Positions 9,408 through 19,241 of a stretch of DNA of 64,000 nt are shown here, piece by piece. Numbering within the stretch: position 1 is the stretch's first letter; each line of letters opens with the position of its first letter. Origin of the DNA: Spirobacillus cienkowskii (GTDB lineage: Bacteria; Bdellovibrionota_B; Oligoflexia; Silvanigrellales; Silvanigrellaceae); assembly GCF_037081835.1 (NCBI RefSeq), contig NZ_CP146516.1:1449501-1513500 (forward strand), read 5' to 3'. The notes below the pieces were generated by a model. It saw nothing but the letters and a program-made list of their open reading frames with translations, was not told the origin of the DNA and made no database searches. The position numbers and the translations under genes were made by a program.

Positions 9408-9992
9408 TTACTTTTTAACTACCTTTAAACATACTACATTTCCTAAAGAAAACCAAGAATGCAAAACATTTTGGTTTGTTGCATTCATAATTTCGTTATT
9501 TAAAATTCCAATGTATTTTAAGGGACTTATAATACGTACAATCGCCCTAAATTCATTTTCATTACAAATTGGAAGCAACCCATCAAAGTCATCTGTCACC
9601 ACTGCTTCGTTAAAGGGTAAAAAAACAGTTGTTTTTTTAAACATAAGACCATCTCCCTGAGAAAAGGCAAAACGGGCTTGCATTGCAACCTGCGGATTAT
9701 CGAGCACAACAATCTCTAGAGGCATAAATTGGTATACCCAAATTGAAGATAAAGAATTCAAGTGACTACCATCAATATAGTCTGTCCCCTGTGTAATAAA
9801 ACGCCATTGGCCTTCATCATACACATCAAACCACAACCGAGTTTTTGGAATAAATACATAATCTCCATCTGTTGCAAGCGGAGGCACAGAAGGCAAGTGA
9901 ATTTCTTTTGCAGAATGGCAGGAATTTAAAAATGACGGTAGCATTATGCAGAATATTTTTGCTAAAGCTAAATATTGATATCGTAAGCGCAT
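9408..9992 (-). CDS. Putative lipoprotein of unknown function
   Basis: The family is not recognised. From the ATG at 9992 the protein has a short basic N-terminus, a hydrophobic stretch and a FLNSC lipobox at about residues 20-24, so it should be lipid-anchored after cleavage. The remaining 170 residues are mostly beta-rich with several aromatic residues and no obvious enzyme motif. The start is uncertain: an in-frame TTG at 10046 would add 18 residues, but its GGAGGAG lies inside the coding extension, and no good site stands before the ATG. The gene lies divergent from lepA, about 100 bp away, and upstream of the family-3 binding protein with a 46-bp gap, so the two may be co-transcribed. 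Confidence 0.55.
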   Translation of the reverse strand: MRLRYQYLALAKIFCIMLPSFLNSCHSAKEIHLPSVPPLATDGDYVFIPKTRLWFDVYDEGQWRFITQGTDYIDGSHLNSLSSIWVYQFMPLEIVVLDNPQVAMQARFAFSQGDGLMFKKTTVFLPFNEAVVTDDFDGLLPICNENEFRAIVRIISPLKYIGILNNEIMNATNQNVLHSWFSLGNVVCLKVVKK

Positions 9993-10090
9993 AATAGCAA
10001 TTGCGAAACCAGGACGAATAGCGCCCCTGTTCTCCTCCGCTTGCAATATCGGCTGAAAACAGGCTTATCTTAGTTAAGGTGAAGAAAAGA

Positions 10091-11911
10091 ATGAGTAAAA
10101 CCACAAATGCCGAACCAAGTCTCATTAGAAATTTTTGTATCATTGCACACATTGACCACGGTAAATCAACGCTTGCAGATAGACTTCTTGAATTAACTGG
10201 AGCTGTTGCAGACCGCGAAAAACAAGCACAAATTCTTGATAGCATGGACCTTGAACGTGAACGCGGAATAACAATTAAAGCTCAAACAGCAACAGTTGAT
10301 TACCTTGCTAAAGACGGACAAGTTTACACTTTAAATCTTATTGATACCCCTGGTCATGTTGATTTTACATACGAAGTCAGTCGCAGTTTAACTGCATGTG
10401 AAGGCGCTTTACTTGTTGTCGATGCAACGCAAGGTGTCGAAGCACAAACTGTCGCAAACGTCTATTTAGCGAGTGATAATAACGTCGAAGTTGTTCCTGT
10501 TATCAACAAAGCCGACTTGCCAAGCGCTGATTATGAAAGAGTTTGCTTACAAATTGAAGAAGAGCTTGCCATAGATACAACCCATGCAATCAAATGCAGC
10601 GCAAAAACAGGTATGGGTGTCCCAGATATTCTTGAAGCGATTATAAAGTTTATTCCTGCACCTCATGACACTCGTAGCCAAAATCTTCGTGCGTTAATTT
10701 TTGATAGTTGGTTTGATCCCTATCAAGGTGTTGTCGTCTTGGTGCGCATTGTTGATGGCATTGTCAAAACAGGCGATCAAATTATGATGATGCACTCAGG
10801 CAAAACATTCGAAGTGCAAAAAGTAGGAATTATGTGCGTGAAAGCTTACCAACGTGAAAGCTTAAGCGCAGGAGAAGTGGGTTACATCATTGCAAACATA
10901 AAAGATGTAAAAGACTCTCGAGTTGGTGATACAATTTGTCTGGCTCAATCCAAAGTAGAACCATTGCCTGGATTTAAAAAAGCCAAGCAAATGGTATTTG
11001 CAGGTATATTTCCTGTTGAAACCAACCAATTTGAAGCACTTAAAGATGCATTGGCCAAACTGACTCTTAATGATAGTTCTTTAAGTTATGAACCCGAAAC
11101 ATCTGTTGCGTTGGGCTTTGGCTTTCGCTGCGGATTTCTGGGTTTATTGCACATGGAAATTATTCAAGAACGCCTAGAGCGTGAATACGGCATGAATGTT
11201 ATTTTTACAGCTCCAACGTGCGTGTATTTGGTTGAAACGTCAAAAGGTGAAGAACTTCGAGTTGATAACCCAGCTAATTTGCCTCCCCCTAATTCAATTG
11301 TAAAATTTTATGAACCTGTTGTGAAAGCAACTTTCCATCTACCACAAGAATATCTTGGAACGGTTATGGGACTCTTGGTATCGAGAAGAGGAGTTCAAAC
11401 GAAAATGGAATATTTAAGCCAAAATCGTGTCATGCTGCAATATGAATTGCCTTTAAACGAAATGGTTTTTGATTTTTTTGATCGAATTAAAAGTATCTCT
11501 CGTGGTTATGCAAGCATGGATTATGAATTTTTGGATTACAAAGAAAGTGATCTGGTTAAACTTGATATTTTGGTGAATGGTGATCCCCTAGATGCACTTT
11601 CTTGTATTGTGCATAGAAGTAGCGCTTATGAAAGAGGACGCCTGTTGGTGAAAAAGCTTCGTGAAGTGATTCCGCGTCAGCAATTTGAAGTGCCGTTGCA
11701 AGCTGCAGTGGGATCCAAAGTCATTGCACGCGAAACATTAAGCGCAATGCGAAAAGATGTGACAGCAAAATGTTATGGTGGGGACATTTCTCGTAAACGC
11801 AAACTTCTTGATAAACAAAAAGAAGGTAAAAAGCGCATGAAACAAGTTGGAAGTGTCGAAATTCCGCAAGAAGCATTTATGGCTATTTTAAATCTATCCG
11901 ATGTCGAATAA
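10091..11911 (+). CDS. lepA: Elongation factor 4 (LepA), translational GTPase
   Basis: LepA acts on stalled or mis-translocated ribosomes and affects ribosome assembly. The ATG at 10091 is chosen because AAGGTG lies 9 nt upstream. The GTPase domain shows G1 AHIDHGKST, the switch II motif [16 protein letters not shown] and G4 NKADLP. Domains II and III follow, with the LepA-typical [14 protein letters not shown]. The unique C-terminal domain ends with [18 protein letters not shown], which contains the tRNA-facing basic patch. The 606-residue length matches the family. Its stop codon overlaps the ATG of the MFS gene by one base, implying translational coupling. Confidence 0.97.
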   Translation: MSKTTNAEPSLIRNFCIIAHIDHGKSTLADRLLELTGAVADREKQAQILDSMDLERERGITIKAQTATVDYLAKDGQVYTLNLIDTPGHVDFTYEVSRSLTACEGALLVVDATQGVEAQTVANVYLASDNNVEVVPVINKADLPSADYERVCLQIEEELAIDTTHAIKCSAKTGMGVPDILEAIIKFIPAPHDTRSQNLRALIFDSWFDPYQGVVVLVRIVDGIVKTGDQIMMMHSGKTFEVQKVGIMCVKAYQRESLSAGEVGYIIANIKDVKDSRVGDTICLAQSKVEPLPGFKKAKQMVFAGIFPVETNQFEALKDALAKLTLNDSSLSYEPETSVALGFGFRCGFLGLLHMEIIQERLEREYGMNVIFTAPTCVYLVETSKGEELRVDNPANLPPPNSIVKFYEPVVKATFHLPQEYLGTVMGLLVSRRGVQTKMEYLSQNRVMLQYELPLNEMVFDFFDRIKSISRGYASMDYEFLDYKESDLVKLDILVNGDPLDALSCIVHRSSAYERGRLLVKKLREVIPRQQFEVPLQAAVGSKVIARETLSAMRKDVTAKCYGGDISRKRKLLDKQKEGKKRMKQVGSVEIPQEAFMAILNLSDVE

Positions 11912-12902
11912 TGAGTAAAACAAATCATTATTTCCCTTTTCTTGCATTTTTAGTCACCTTTGAGTTTGCGGTATACATGTCTAATGACATGATATTACCC
12001 GCACTCATTGAGGTATTTAAAGAGTTAAATGAATCACAAAATTTAATTTCACTGTCACTTTCTGTTTATTTAATTGGCGCAGTATCACTCCAATTATTTA
12101 TAGGCCCTATTTCTGATAGCATTGGAAGAAGACCGGTATTTTTTGCTGGCGGTCTTATTGTGCTGATAGGAAATTTGCTTGGAATTTTTGCGCAAAATTC
12201 TCCTGTTTTTTTTCTCGCACGCCTGTTGCAAGGAATGGGGCCATGTTTTATTAGTGTTGTAGGATATGCCTGTGTTCATGAACTCTACCGTAGCAAAGCT
12301 GCGATAAATGTGATTTCTTGGATGACCTCTATCACACTCTTTGCACCGATGATTGGCCCCTTGTTTGGCAGTTTAGTTTTTTCTTTTTTTGGTTGGCGTT
12401 ATATTTTTGTCTCTACATTTTTGTTATCTTTTTTATCTTTAATTGGTATTTGGTTTACAATGCCAGAAACTTTATCTCCATATAATAGTCAAAAAATACA
12501 AATCTATAATATAATTAAAAACTATTTTAATTTATTAAAAAATAAAAATTTCATCTTTGGTACTTTAAGTTACGGATTAGCGTTTGGTGCCATCATGGTT
12601 TGGATTTCAAGCTCGCCTTTAGTACTCATGAAAATTTTTCAATTAGATATCAACCAATTTAGTATAATACAAATTCCTGTTTTTTTATCTTTTATTATTG
12701 GCACATTTTTATTACGTTTTATTACAAAATTTAAAGATCCAATTTTTTGTATCGTATTATACGCCGTCCACTAAGTTTGTTGGCAACATAGATAACCAAA
12801 AATAAATATTTATACGGAAATTGATGAATATTGAAAACAGGATATGCTGCAGTTAACATTCGTACTTTCTTTTATAAAAGGACACTGCAGCACAATGAAT
12901 AA

Positions 12903-12921
12903 TACGCCGTCCACTAAGTTT
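12903..12921 (+). repeat. Left terminal inverted repeat of inner IS (19 bp)
   Basis: TACGCCGTCCACTAAGTTT is the exact reverse complement of the right end at 14081-14099. The same sequence starts the outer copy at 12760-12778. Confidence 0.95.
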
Positions 12922-12987
12922 GTTGGCAACATAGATAACCAAAAATAAATATTTATACGGAAATTGATGAATATTGAAAACAGGATA

Positions 12988-13035
12988 TGCTGCAGTTAAC
13001 ATTCGTACTTTCTTTTATAAAAGGACACTGCAGCA
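12988..13035 (+). promoter_or_regulatory. Stem-loop over the transposase ribosome-binding site
   Basis: TGCTGCAGT at 12988-12996 pairs perfectly with ACTGCAGCA at 13027-13035, leaving a loop of about 30 nt. The AAGGA ribosome site (13021-13025) lies at the loop edge, and the ATG at 13038 follows the stem by two bases. In read-through transcripts from the host gene such a structure could hinder transposase translation, as known for other insertion sequences. The same structure is present in the left fragment of the outer copy. Confidence 0.5.
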
Positions 13036-13037
13036 CA

Positions 13038-14080
13038 ATGAATAATGTACAACAACTTATGGATGATTTAAAGAGAATACCTCAAAATAAATTAAGTTTT
13101 AATCTTTTACGTCGATTATTTATAATTTTTTTATATTCCGTAGGATTTTCTGAAAAAAAGATTGAAACTTTATTATGCCTTTCAAGAGGACGGGCAAATT
13201 ATTGGGTTTCAAACTATAAGAATAATGGTATTTATTTTTTACTTGATAAACCACGTTCTGGTCGTCCATCCTTTGTAAATAAAGAAGAAGTTGAAATTTT
13301 AAAAACTGAAATCATTCAATTAAATTCTGAATTTAATGAGGAAAAAGTTGTTCATGCTCAAATAATAAATAGTATTATAGAATCCAAAACGAAATTAAAA
13401 AAAAATTTAGTAAAAGTGGGTTATACAAGTTCCTTCAAAGAACATTAATAAGAAGAGTTGTTCCAAGAACAAAGCATATAAAAAATGATCCAGAAAAAAT
13501 GGCCGAATGGATTAAAGATTTACCAAATAAAATTAATGAAATTAAAGTAAAAAATCCAGGAAAAAAAATAAACATAGATTTTCAAGATGAATCACGATTT
13601 GGACAAATGACAATAAAAGCTGGTATTTGGAGTCCTTTCCCAATCAGACCAGAATTTAAAACTCAAATGGGTTATTTAAACTCATGGATGTATGCTACTG
13701 CTAACAAAGATACGGGCAAATATTTTGGAATGATATTACCAAATTTAAATGTTGAAAACATGCAAATTTTTATCAATGAGTACTCCAAGACCGTACCTAA
13801 GAATGAGCATATTATTATTATACTAGATGGAGCTAGTGCACATAAAAGCAAAAAATTAATTTTACCCCAAAATATATCATTTATTTTTTTACCTTCATTT
13901 TCTCCAGAGTTAAATCCAATTGAAAGGTTATGGAGTTATTTTAAAAGGAATCACTTATCATTTAAAATTTATAAAGATTATGAAGATCTCGTTCAAAAAT
14001 GCTCTAGTGGTTGGAATCAATTAACACAAAAAATTGTCAAGTCAATTATGAATTCAAAACCTAAGGCAAGCTTATGTTAA
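13038..14080 (+). CDS. IS630-family transposase, inner copy (-1 frameshift product)
   Basis: The first frame starts at ATG 13038 and encodes helix-turn-helix DNA-binding domains (GFSEKKIETLLCLSRGRAN, then DKPRSGRPS). It stops at about 13448. The second frame, shifted by -1, carries the DDE catalytic domain: DFQDESRFG, ILDGASAHKS and the SPELNPIERLW glutamate motif. The -1 frame is open upstream from the A9 run at 13397-13405 and gives a convincing linker (YKFLQRTLIRRVVPRTKH). A slip on the A run would make one 347-residue transposase of normal family length. Both copies have the same arrangement, so this looks programmed and not a chance mutation. Confidence 0.88.
13397..13405 (+). promoter_or_regulatory. 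A9 slippery tract for transposase frameshifting
   Basis: Nine consecutive A bases contain the A-AAA-AAA heptamer at which -1 slippage joins the two transposase frames. The corresponding run in the outer copy is 14454-14462. Confidence 0.65.
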
Positions 14081-14099
14081 AAACTTAGTGGACGGCGTA
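14081..14099 (-). repeat. Right terminal inverted repeat of inner IS (19 bp)
   Basis: It matches the left repeat over all 19 bases. The same right end closes the outer copy at 15138-15156. Confidence 0.95.
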
Positions 14100-14115
14100 T
14101 AATGTACAACAACTT

Positions 14116-15137
14116 ATGGATGATTTAAAGAGAATACCTCAAAATAAATTAAGTTTTAATCTTTTACGTCGATTATTTATAATTTTTTTATATTCCGTAG
14201 GATTTTCTGAAAAAAAGATTGAAACTTTATTATGCCTTTCAAGAGGACGGGCAAATTATTGGGTTTCAAACTATAAGAATAATGGTATTTATTTTTTACT
14301 TGATAAACCACGTTCTGGTCGTCCATCCTTTGTAAATAAAGAAGAAGTTGAAATTTTAAAAACTGAAATCATTCAATTAAATTCTGAATTTAATGAGGAA
14401 AAAGTTGTTCATGCTCAAATAATAAATAGTATTATAGAATCCAAAACGAAATTAAAAAAAAATTTAGTAAAAGTGGGTTATACAAGTTCCTTCAAAGAAC
14501 ATTAATAAGAAGAGTTGTTCCAAGAACAAAGCATATAAAAAATGATCCAGAAAAAATGGCCGAATGGATTAAAGATTTACCAAATAAAATTAATGAAATT
14601 AAAGTAAAAAATCCAGGAAAAAAAATAAACATAGATTTTCAAGATGAATCACGATTTGGACAAATGACAATAAAAGCTGGTATTTGGAGTCCTTTCCCAA
14701 TCAGACCAGAATTTAAAACTCAAATGGGTTATTTAAACTCATGGATGTATGCTACTGCTAACAAAGATACGGGCAAATATTTTGGAATGATATTACCAAA
14801 TTTAAATGTTGAAAACATGCAAATTTTTATCAATGAGTACTCCAAGACCGTACCTAAGAATGAGCATATTATTATTATACTAGATGGAGCTAGTGCACAT
14901 AAAAGCAAAAAATTAATTTTACCCCAAAATATATCATTTATTTTTTTACCTTCATTTTCTCCAGAGTTAAATCCAATTGAAAGGTTATGGAGTTATTTTA
15001 AAAGGAATCACTTATCATTTAAAATTTATAAAGATTATGAAGATCTCGTTCAAAAATGCTCTAGTGGTTGGAATCAATTAACACAAAAAATTGTCAAGTC
15101 AATTATGAATTCAAAACCTAAGGCAAGCTTATGTTAA
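14116..15137 (+). pseudogene. IS630-family transposase, outer copy, start removed by nested insertion
   Basis: This is the second copy of the same transposase, with the same two frames and A9 run at 14454-14462. Its own start codon and leader remain at 12895-12902, now 1.2 kb upstream, where the reading frame enters the inner element and soon stops. The first remaining in-frame ATG is at 14116, seven codons into the protein, without a good ribosome site. If translated, only the first few residues would be missing, so residual activity cannot be excluded. The DDE residues are all intact. Confidence 0.8.
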
Positions 15138-15673
15138 AAACTTAGTGGACGGCGTATTAGGATCTTCTATTTCGTTTGTTGGAATTTTATTTAGTACTTT
15201 TTTCACTATTGTGTATCCAAATAATTTAATACTATTGATAATTACAATTTCAATATTTAACTTTGGTTATGGGTTGTTTTCATCTCCATTCAATCGAGTC
15301 ATTCTCGATTCTACAAAAATGGAAAAAGGAATTTCATCGGCGTTACTTTATTTTATTTTCTTTTCGCTTGGCGCCTTTTCTTCTGCTGGATTTTCAATAA
15401 TTTACAATAATACTTTATTTTCTTTTTTATTGTATATGCTTATTTTATTTACGTTATCATTAGCAACACTCACATTTTTGAAAACAAAAGAGAACAAACT
15501 CTAAACCGTTCAATCAAAATACAAATTTTAATATAAATCACAATAAATACAAAAATTTACCTTTTTTTTCTAATTAAAATTTCAAAATTTACGATATCAC
15601 TAAGCAAGGAGGTAAAATAATTTATTTTATTAATGATTTTTTTGTTTTTTTTAAACTTTAAAGGAGATGTTTT

Positions 15674-16681
15674 ATGAAAAAAACATTTTTTAAAAAAGTT
15701 AAATGGATCTTAACTTTGGGCGTTGTTACAGCATTTTCTAGTAGTTATGCTTTAACACAAGAAGAAATTCAAAAAGGACTTAAAGAAAGTTACAATAGTT
15801 TTAAAAAACTCAACACAGGAAAAAATGCAAGCTATATTCCAGATTTAGCAAAAGTTAACCCTGCTCTGTTTGGAATTGTAATTATGACTATAGATGGCAA
15901 AATGTACCATATTGGGGATGCCGACGCTCCATTTTCTATTCAATCGATCTCTAAACCACTCGTTTATGGATTGGCTTTAAAAGACAATGGGAGAAGCGTT
16001 AATCTTAAGTTAGGGCTCAATGCCACAGGGCAAAAATTTAACTCAATTCATGCAATCGAGACCACACCTAGCCACGTTCAAAATCCTATGGTGAATGCCG
16101 GTGCAATTCAAGCAACAAGCTTTATCAAAGGAAAAACAAGTGCTGAAAAATGGGATAGAGTTCTCGGGTTTGTTCGTGATCTCAGCGACGGCAAACCTTA
16201 TTTTGGTGAAGCTGTTTATCGATCAGAGACATCGACCAATAAACGAAATCAAGCCATTTCTGGGCTTCTTAACTCTTATGGTATGATGGCCAGCGATCCT
16301 AATGATGCCCTAGAGCGTTACACAAAAGCATGCTCAATTATGATTAATACAAAACAACTTGCTCTCATTGGGGCTACTCTTGCTAACAAAGGAGTTAACC
16401 CAATTACAAAGAAAAGCATACTACCAGCAGAATACGTAAATGACGTGATTGCTGAAATGGCAGTCAATGGTTTGTATGAAACAAGCGGTGAATGGTGGGT
16501 TAACGTTGGTGTTCCTTCTAAAAGTGGTGTTGGTGGGGGAATTCTTGCCGTTATCCCAAATAAATTTGCGATTGCAGTTTTTTCACCACCGCTTGATGAC
16601 GCTGGGAATAGCGTAAGGGCTCAAAAAGTGATAGAATATCTTTCAAAAGCTTGGAAACTCCACTTTTTGGAATTAAAGTAG
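15674..16681 (+). CDS. glsA: Exported glutaminase, serine-dependent (GlsA family)
   Basis: The enzyme hydrolyses glutamine to glutamate and ammonia. The protein has the beta-lactamase-like glutaminase fold: the catalytic Ser-x-x-Lys is SISK at 91-94, followed by NPMVNAGAIQA and, near the C-terminus, SKSGVGGGILAVIP. Unlike the usual cytosolic enzyme of about 308 residues, this one is 335 residues because it opens with a signal peptide (basic start, hydrophobic core, SSSYA before the mature LTQEE). It is therefore probably periplasmic or secreted, scavenging glutamine outside the cytoplasm. AAGGAG precedes the ATG. A chemoreceptor gene follows after 42 bp on the same strand. Confidence 0.93.
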   Translation: MKKTFFKKVKWILTLGVVTAFSSSYALTQEEIQKGLKESYNSFKKLNTGKNASYIPDLAKVNPALFGIVIMTIDGKMYHIGDADAPFSIQSISKPLVYGLALKDNGRSVNLKLGLNATGQKFNSIHAIETTPSHVQNPMVNAGAIQATSFIKGKTSAEKWDRVLGFVRDLSDGKPYFGEAVYRSETSTNKRNQAISGLLNSYGMMASDPNDALERYTKACSIMINTKQLALIGATLANKGVNPITKKSILPAEYVNDVIAEMAVNGLYETSGEWWVNVGVPSKSGVGGGILAVIPNKFAIAVFSPPLDDAGNSVRAQKVIEYLSKAWKLHFLELK

Positions 16682-16723
16682 AAAGTGTATTCCTAACTAC
16701 TAAAAATGGGTCGAGGTTTTTAG

Positions 16724-18211
16724 ATGCTTAAAAAACTCAGTATTAAGAAAAAAATGGTTTATTGGAATATTCTAACAATTATCATTTTTATATTGGTACT
16801 GTTGTTTTTATGCATCGACGCCCTCGACCGTCTTATGCTAGAAAAACAAAGTAAAATTAGATCACTTACAGAAACAGCAACAACAATTGTACAAAAGTAT
16901 ATAAAACTTGAAAAAGACGGCGAAATGACTCGTGAAGAAGCGATGGAAGCCGCAGCAGAAAACATCGAAGCGATGAGATACGACGATGGAAATTATCTAT
17001 TTATTGACGATTACGATCAACGACAAATTGTAAATCCTACCCGTCCAGAAAACAAAGGAAAACTGCAAGAAACAGCACCAGATATGCTGGCAAAGCTGCA
17101 TGACATGATGGCAAAAAGCAGTCCTGGCGATTATTTTTATTACAAAGCCAAAAAACCTGGAACAGATGTATTTCTCCCAAAAGTCTCTTTTACCAAACCT
17201 ATCACGGAATGGAAGTGGTATGTTGGAACTGGAATCTACATGGATGATGTGGAGGCACAAAAATATAAGTATATTATTGAGCTGTCTATAATCTGTGCAT
17301 TAATTTTTGTCTTTTTATCAGTTATCTCCTCTTTATTTTCTGCGTCGATTACCGTTCCCTTAGCAAAACTCGCGGCGTCTCTTCTCAATTCTTCAAATGA
17401 AATGGAACAAAAATCAATTAACCTCACAAAAATGAGTGAAGATGTTGGCAATTCTTCAAAAGCACAAGCAGATTCTATTCAAGAAACTGCTGCGGCAATT
17501 GCCGAAGTGACAAGCATGATTGCAAGAACGTCTAAACTCACTGAGCAATCCGATCAATTGGCACACGTTATTGCCGAAGGAACCGAAAGCGGCGGGCAAG
17601 CAGTGCAAAGAATGGTCTCGTCTATGGAAGCCATTCAGGAATCAAGCCAACGGCTTTCTGATATTGAAACCATTATTAAACAAATCGAAAGCAAAACAAT
17701 GGTTATCAATGAAATTGTGTCAAAAACAGAATTGCTTTCATTGAATGCCTCAATCGAAGCGGCACGAGCAGGGGAATATGGCAAAGGCTTTGCAGTGGTT
17801 GCAGAAGAAGTGGGCAATCTTGCAAACACAAGCGGTAAATCTTCTAACGAAATTAGAGAACTCCTAGAAAAAAGTCGCGTGAGCGTTCAAGATGTGATTC
17901 AGCTTACTGTGCAAAGGGTTGCAGAAGGTCAAGAAAAAACCAAAACTGTTGCAACAACTTTTGAAAAAATCACAGTTGATGTCAACAACATCAATACCCA
18001 AATGCAACAAATTACTGAAGCCACAAAAGAACAAGAAATTGGCGTCAAGCAAATTGCATCAGCAATGGCAAGAATTGACTCATCTGCAATAAATAACTTA
18101 TCAAATGCAGAAAAATCTGTTAAAGCTGCCTCTGAGGTTTTAGAAATTAGTAAAGTACTTAAAGATATTTCTAAACAAACCGAAAATATAATCTTTGGTG
18201 AGTCAAATTAA
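16724..18211 (+). CDS. Methyl-accepting chemotaxis protein with single Cache sensor
   Basis: A transmembrane helix (about 12-32) and a second (about 187-210) bracket a periplasmic Cache domain of about 150 residues with the typical [24 protein letters not shown] and [13 protein letters not shown] segments. The cytoplasmic part is a long coiled coil. Its conserved hairpin tip reads [20 protein letters not shown], the region that contacts CheA and CheW. A clear HAMP motif is hard to see; the linker starting [13 protein letters not shown] is HAMP-like. The C-terminal NWETF-type pentapeptide is absent. Cache domains bind amino acids or organic acids. Because the gene follows an exported glutaminase, glutamine- or glutamate-related attraction is a reasonable guess only. 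Confidence 0.93.
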   Translation: MLKKLSIKKKMVYWNILTIIIFILVLLFLCIDALDRLMLEKQSKIRSLTETATTIVQKYIKLEKDGEMTREEAMEAAAENIEAMRYDDGNYLFIDDYDQRQIVNPTRPENKGKLQETAPDMLAKLHDMMAKSSPGDYFYYKAKKPGTDVFLPKVSFTKPITEWKWYVGTGIYMDDVEAQKYKYIIELSIICALIFVFLSVISSLFSASITVPLAKLAASLLNSSNEMEQKSINLTKMSEDVGNSSKAQADSIQETAAAIAEVTSMIARTSKLTEQSDQLAHVIAEGTESGGQAVQRMVSSMEAIQESSQRLSDIETIIKQIESKTMVINEIVSKTELLSLNASIEAARAGEYGKGFAVVAEEVGNLANTSGKSSNEIRELLEKSRVSVQDVIQLTVQRVAEGQEKTKTVATTFEKITVDVNNINTQMQQITEATKEQEIGVKQIASAMARIDSSAINNLSNAEKSVKAASEVLEISKVLKDISKQTENIIFGESN

Positions 18212-18260
18212 GATTTTTTAAATTTAAATAAGTCTTTTTAAGGAATTTGATGAGGAAATT

Positions 18261-19241
18261 ATGCCTTCAAATCATTGTCAAGACATTATAAAAATTTTTT
18301 CTGAGTATTCCTTAAAACCAGAATTTAAACACGAACGACAAATAGCCAGAGAACTTTTTTCAATTTCAACAGGAAAAGTGAATGACGATGATCCGTTTTT
18401 TGAACAACGCATGTCATCGTTTCAAGAGTTTTTTATTTTTGAATATCGACTCTCTGAAGGATTTTCTGGTGCAACTGTTTTTGAAACTTTTCTTTACAAT
18501 GGTCAAACCTGCTATTCACTTCAAGATATTGGAAAATTTGAACAATTTAGAAACTTTCGACATTCTTTGTTTCAGGTTGAAGCACATAAAAACGACTGCT
18601 TAATTGTGAAAGACTTAATCGCAAACCGTATTGATACAGTTTATCCATTACCGGAATACTCTTTTGCAGGATTTGATATCAAACAAATTTTTGATGGACG
18701 ATTAATTAATTATGAAGGAAAAAATTATTTTACAAAAACTTTTATTTTGCATTCCAAACTTGTGCGGCATATTATCGAAAAAAATATTCACGAATTTTTA
18801 AGAGGCAATAACTTTTGCCAAGCGGAAAATAAAATAGACTGGAGAGATGAATTAGGCAGAAGGAATAGCTTGCTTTCATCAGTAACAAATAAAAAATTAG
18901 AAATTCAAAATGCTGGGAGAAAAAGATCTATAGAACTTTTAAATGTCACTAAAAAACTAGCAGAAATGCCTAGAGTCATCAGCTCGCGAAATTTAATTAT
19001 GTCGTTAGGAATGCAATTAGAAGCTTCGCCGTTTGTCCCTGAAACACCTTTTTATGACTTACTCCCCCTGCTTCATGGACTGGCCTATTGCGAAATTAGA
19101 AGTTATCGCTACAAACACATTGATCCAATTAAAGTCTATGAAATGGGTACAGATAGATTTTTGGACATTCCTGGTATACCTAAAGTTACAAAACAATACG
19201 AAGAATCTGATATAGAAAACTTTAATATTAAGCCTGCTTAA
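18261..19241 (+). CDS. Conserved-looking protein of unknown function
   Basis: I do not recognise this 326-residue protein. The ATG has GAGGAAA just upstream. It lacks a signal peptide and membrane segments, so it is probably cytoplasmic. The N-terminal third has a pattern GKVNDDDPFFEQRMSSFQEF followed by an aromatic-rich segment and SEGFSGATVFETFL, which resembles hypothetical proteins of myxobacteria and Bdellovibrio relatives by memory only. The C-terminal third ends in a short mixed-charge tail. It lies 49 bp downstream of the chemoreceptor gene on the same strand and overlaps the convergent phosphoesterase gene by 14 bp. Confidence 0.7.
   Translation: MPSNHCQDIIKIFSEYSLKPEFKHERQIARELFSISTGKVNDDDPFFEQRMSSFQEFFIFEYRLSEGFSGATVFETFLYNGQTCYSLQDIGKFEQFRNFRHSLFQVEAHKNDCLIVKDLIANRIDTVYPLPEYSFAGFDIKQIFDGRLINYEGKNYFTKTFILHSKLVRHIIEKNIHEFLRGNNFCQAENKIDWRDELGRRNSLLSSVTNKKLEIQNAGRKRSIELLNVTKKLAEMPRVISSRNLIMSLGMQLEASPFVPETPFYDLLPLLHGLAYCEIRSYRYKHIDPIKVYEMGTDRFLDIPGIPKVTKQYEESDIENFNIKPA

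Larger units (their letters stand above)
12903..14099 (+). mobile_element. Inner, complete IS630-like element (1,197 bp)
   Basis: The element is intact, with 19-bp perfect inverted repeats and one transposase spread over two frames. It interrupts the outer copy eight bases into that copy's transposase gene, so only the inner copy retains its own transposase start. Its outward right end directly abuts the remainder of the outer transposase. Confidence 0.93.
12760..15156 (+). mobile_element. Nested pair of IS630-like insertion sequences (outer copy and its insert)
   Basis: The outer copy is formed by 12760-12902 plus 14103-15156, together 1,197 bp, exactly the length of the inner copy. Its ends are TACGCCGTCC and GGACGGCGTA. 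It sits between TTA repeats at 12757-12759 and 15157-15159 in the MFS gene. The inner copy sits between TAA repeats at 12900-12902 and 14100-14102. A TA duplication is the IS630 norm. Here each duplication can be read as three bases (T-N-A) around the symmetric ends, or as TA with one end base shifted. The two copies look identical where compared, so the second jump was recent. Confidence 0.93.
11911..15504 (+). pseudogene. MFS drug-exporter-like gene (Bcr/CflA type) split by insertion sequences
   Basis: The 5' part (11911-12759) and the 3' part (15160-15504) join in the same frame once the 2.4-kb insertion and one TTA target copy are removed. The restored protein has about 397 residues, a normal length for this twelve-helix family. 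The N-terminal half carries the signature IGPISDSIGRRP between helices 2 and 3 and RLLQGMGP in helix 4, as in Bcr/CflA-type proton-driven exporters. The insertion falls after residue 283, within the C-terminal half. The start overlaps the lepA stop. Reading through the left part adds only a few residues (YAVH) before a stop, so the product is a truncated and almost certainly inactive eight- or nine-helix protein. Confidence 0.88.

Noticed and set aside
9826-10245. Minus-strand frame overlapping the lipoprotein and the lepA start
   Set aside because: The lepA frame and the lipoprotein lipobox frame are both far better supported; this frame is shared noise.
15633-15677. Possible 14-residue Phe/Leu leader peptide overlapping the glutaminase start
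   Set aside because: The AAGGAGG before it is about 20 nt too far from the ATG for normal initiation, and the sequence is a simple T-rich run.
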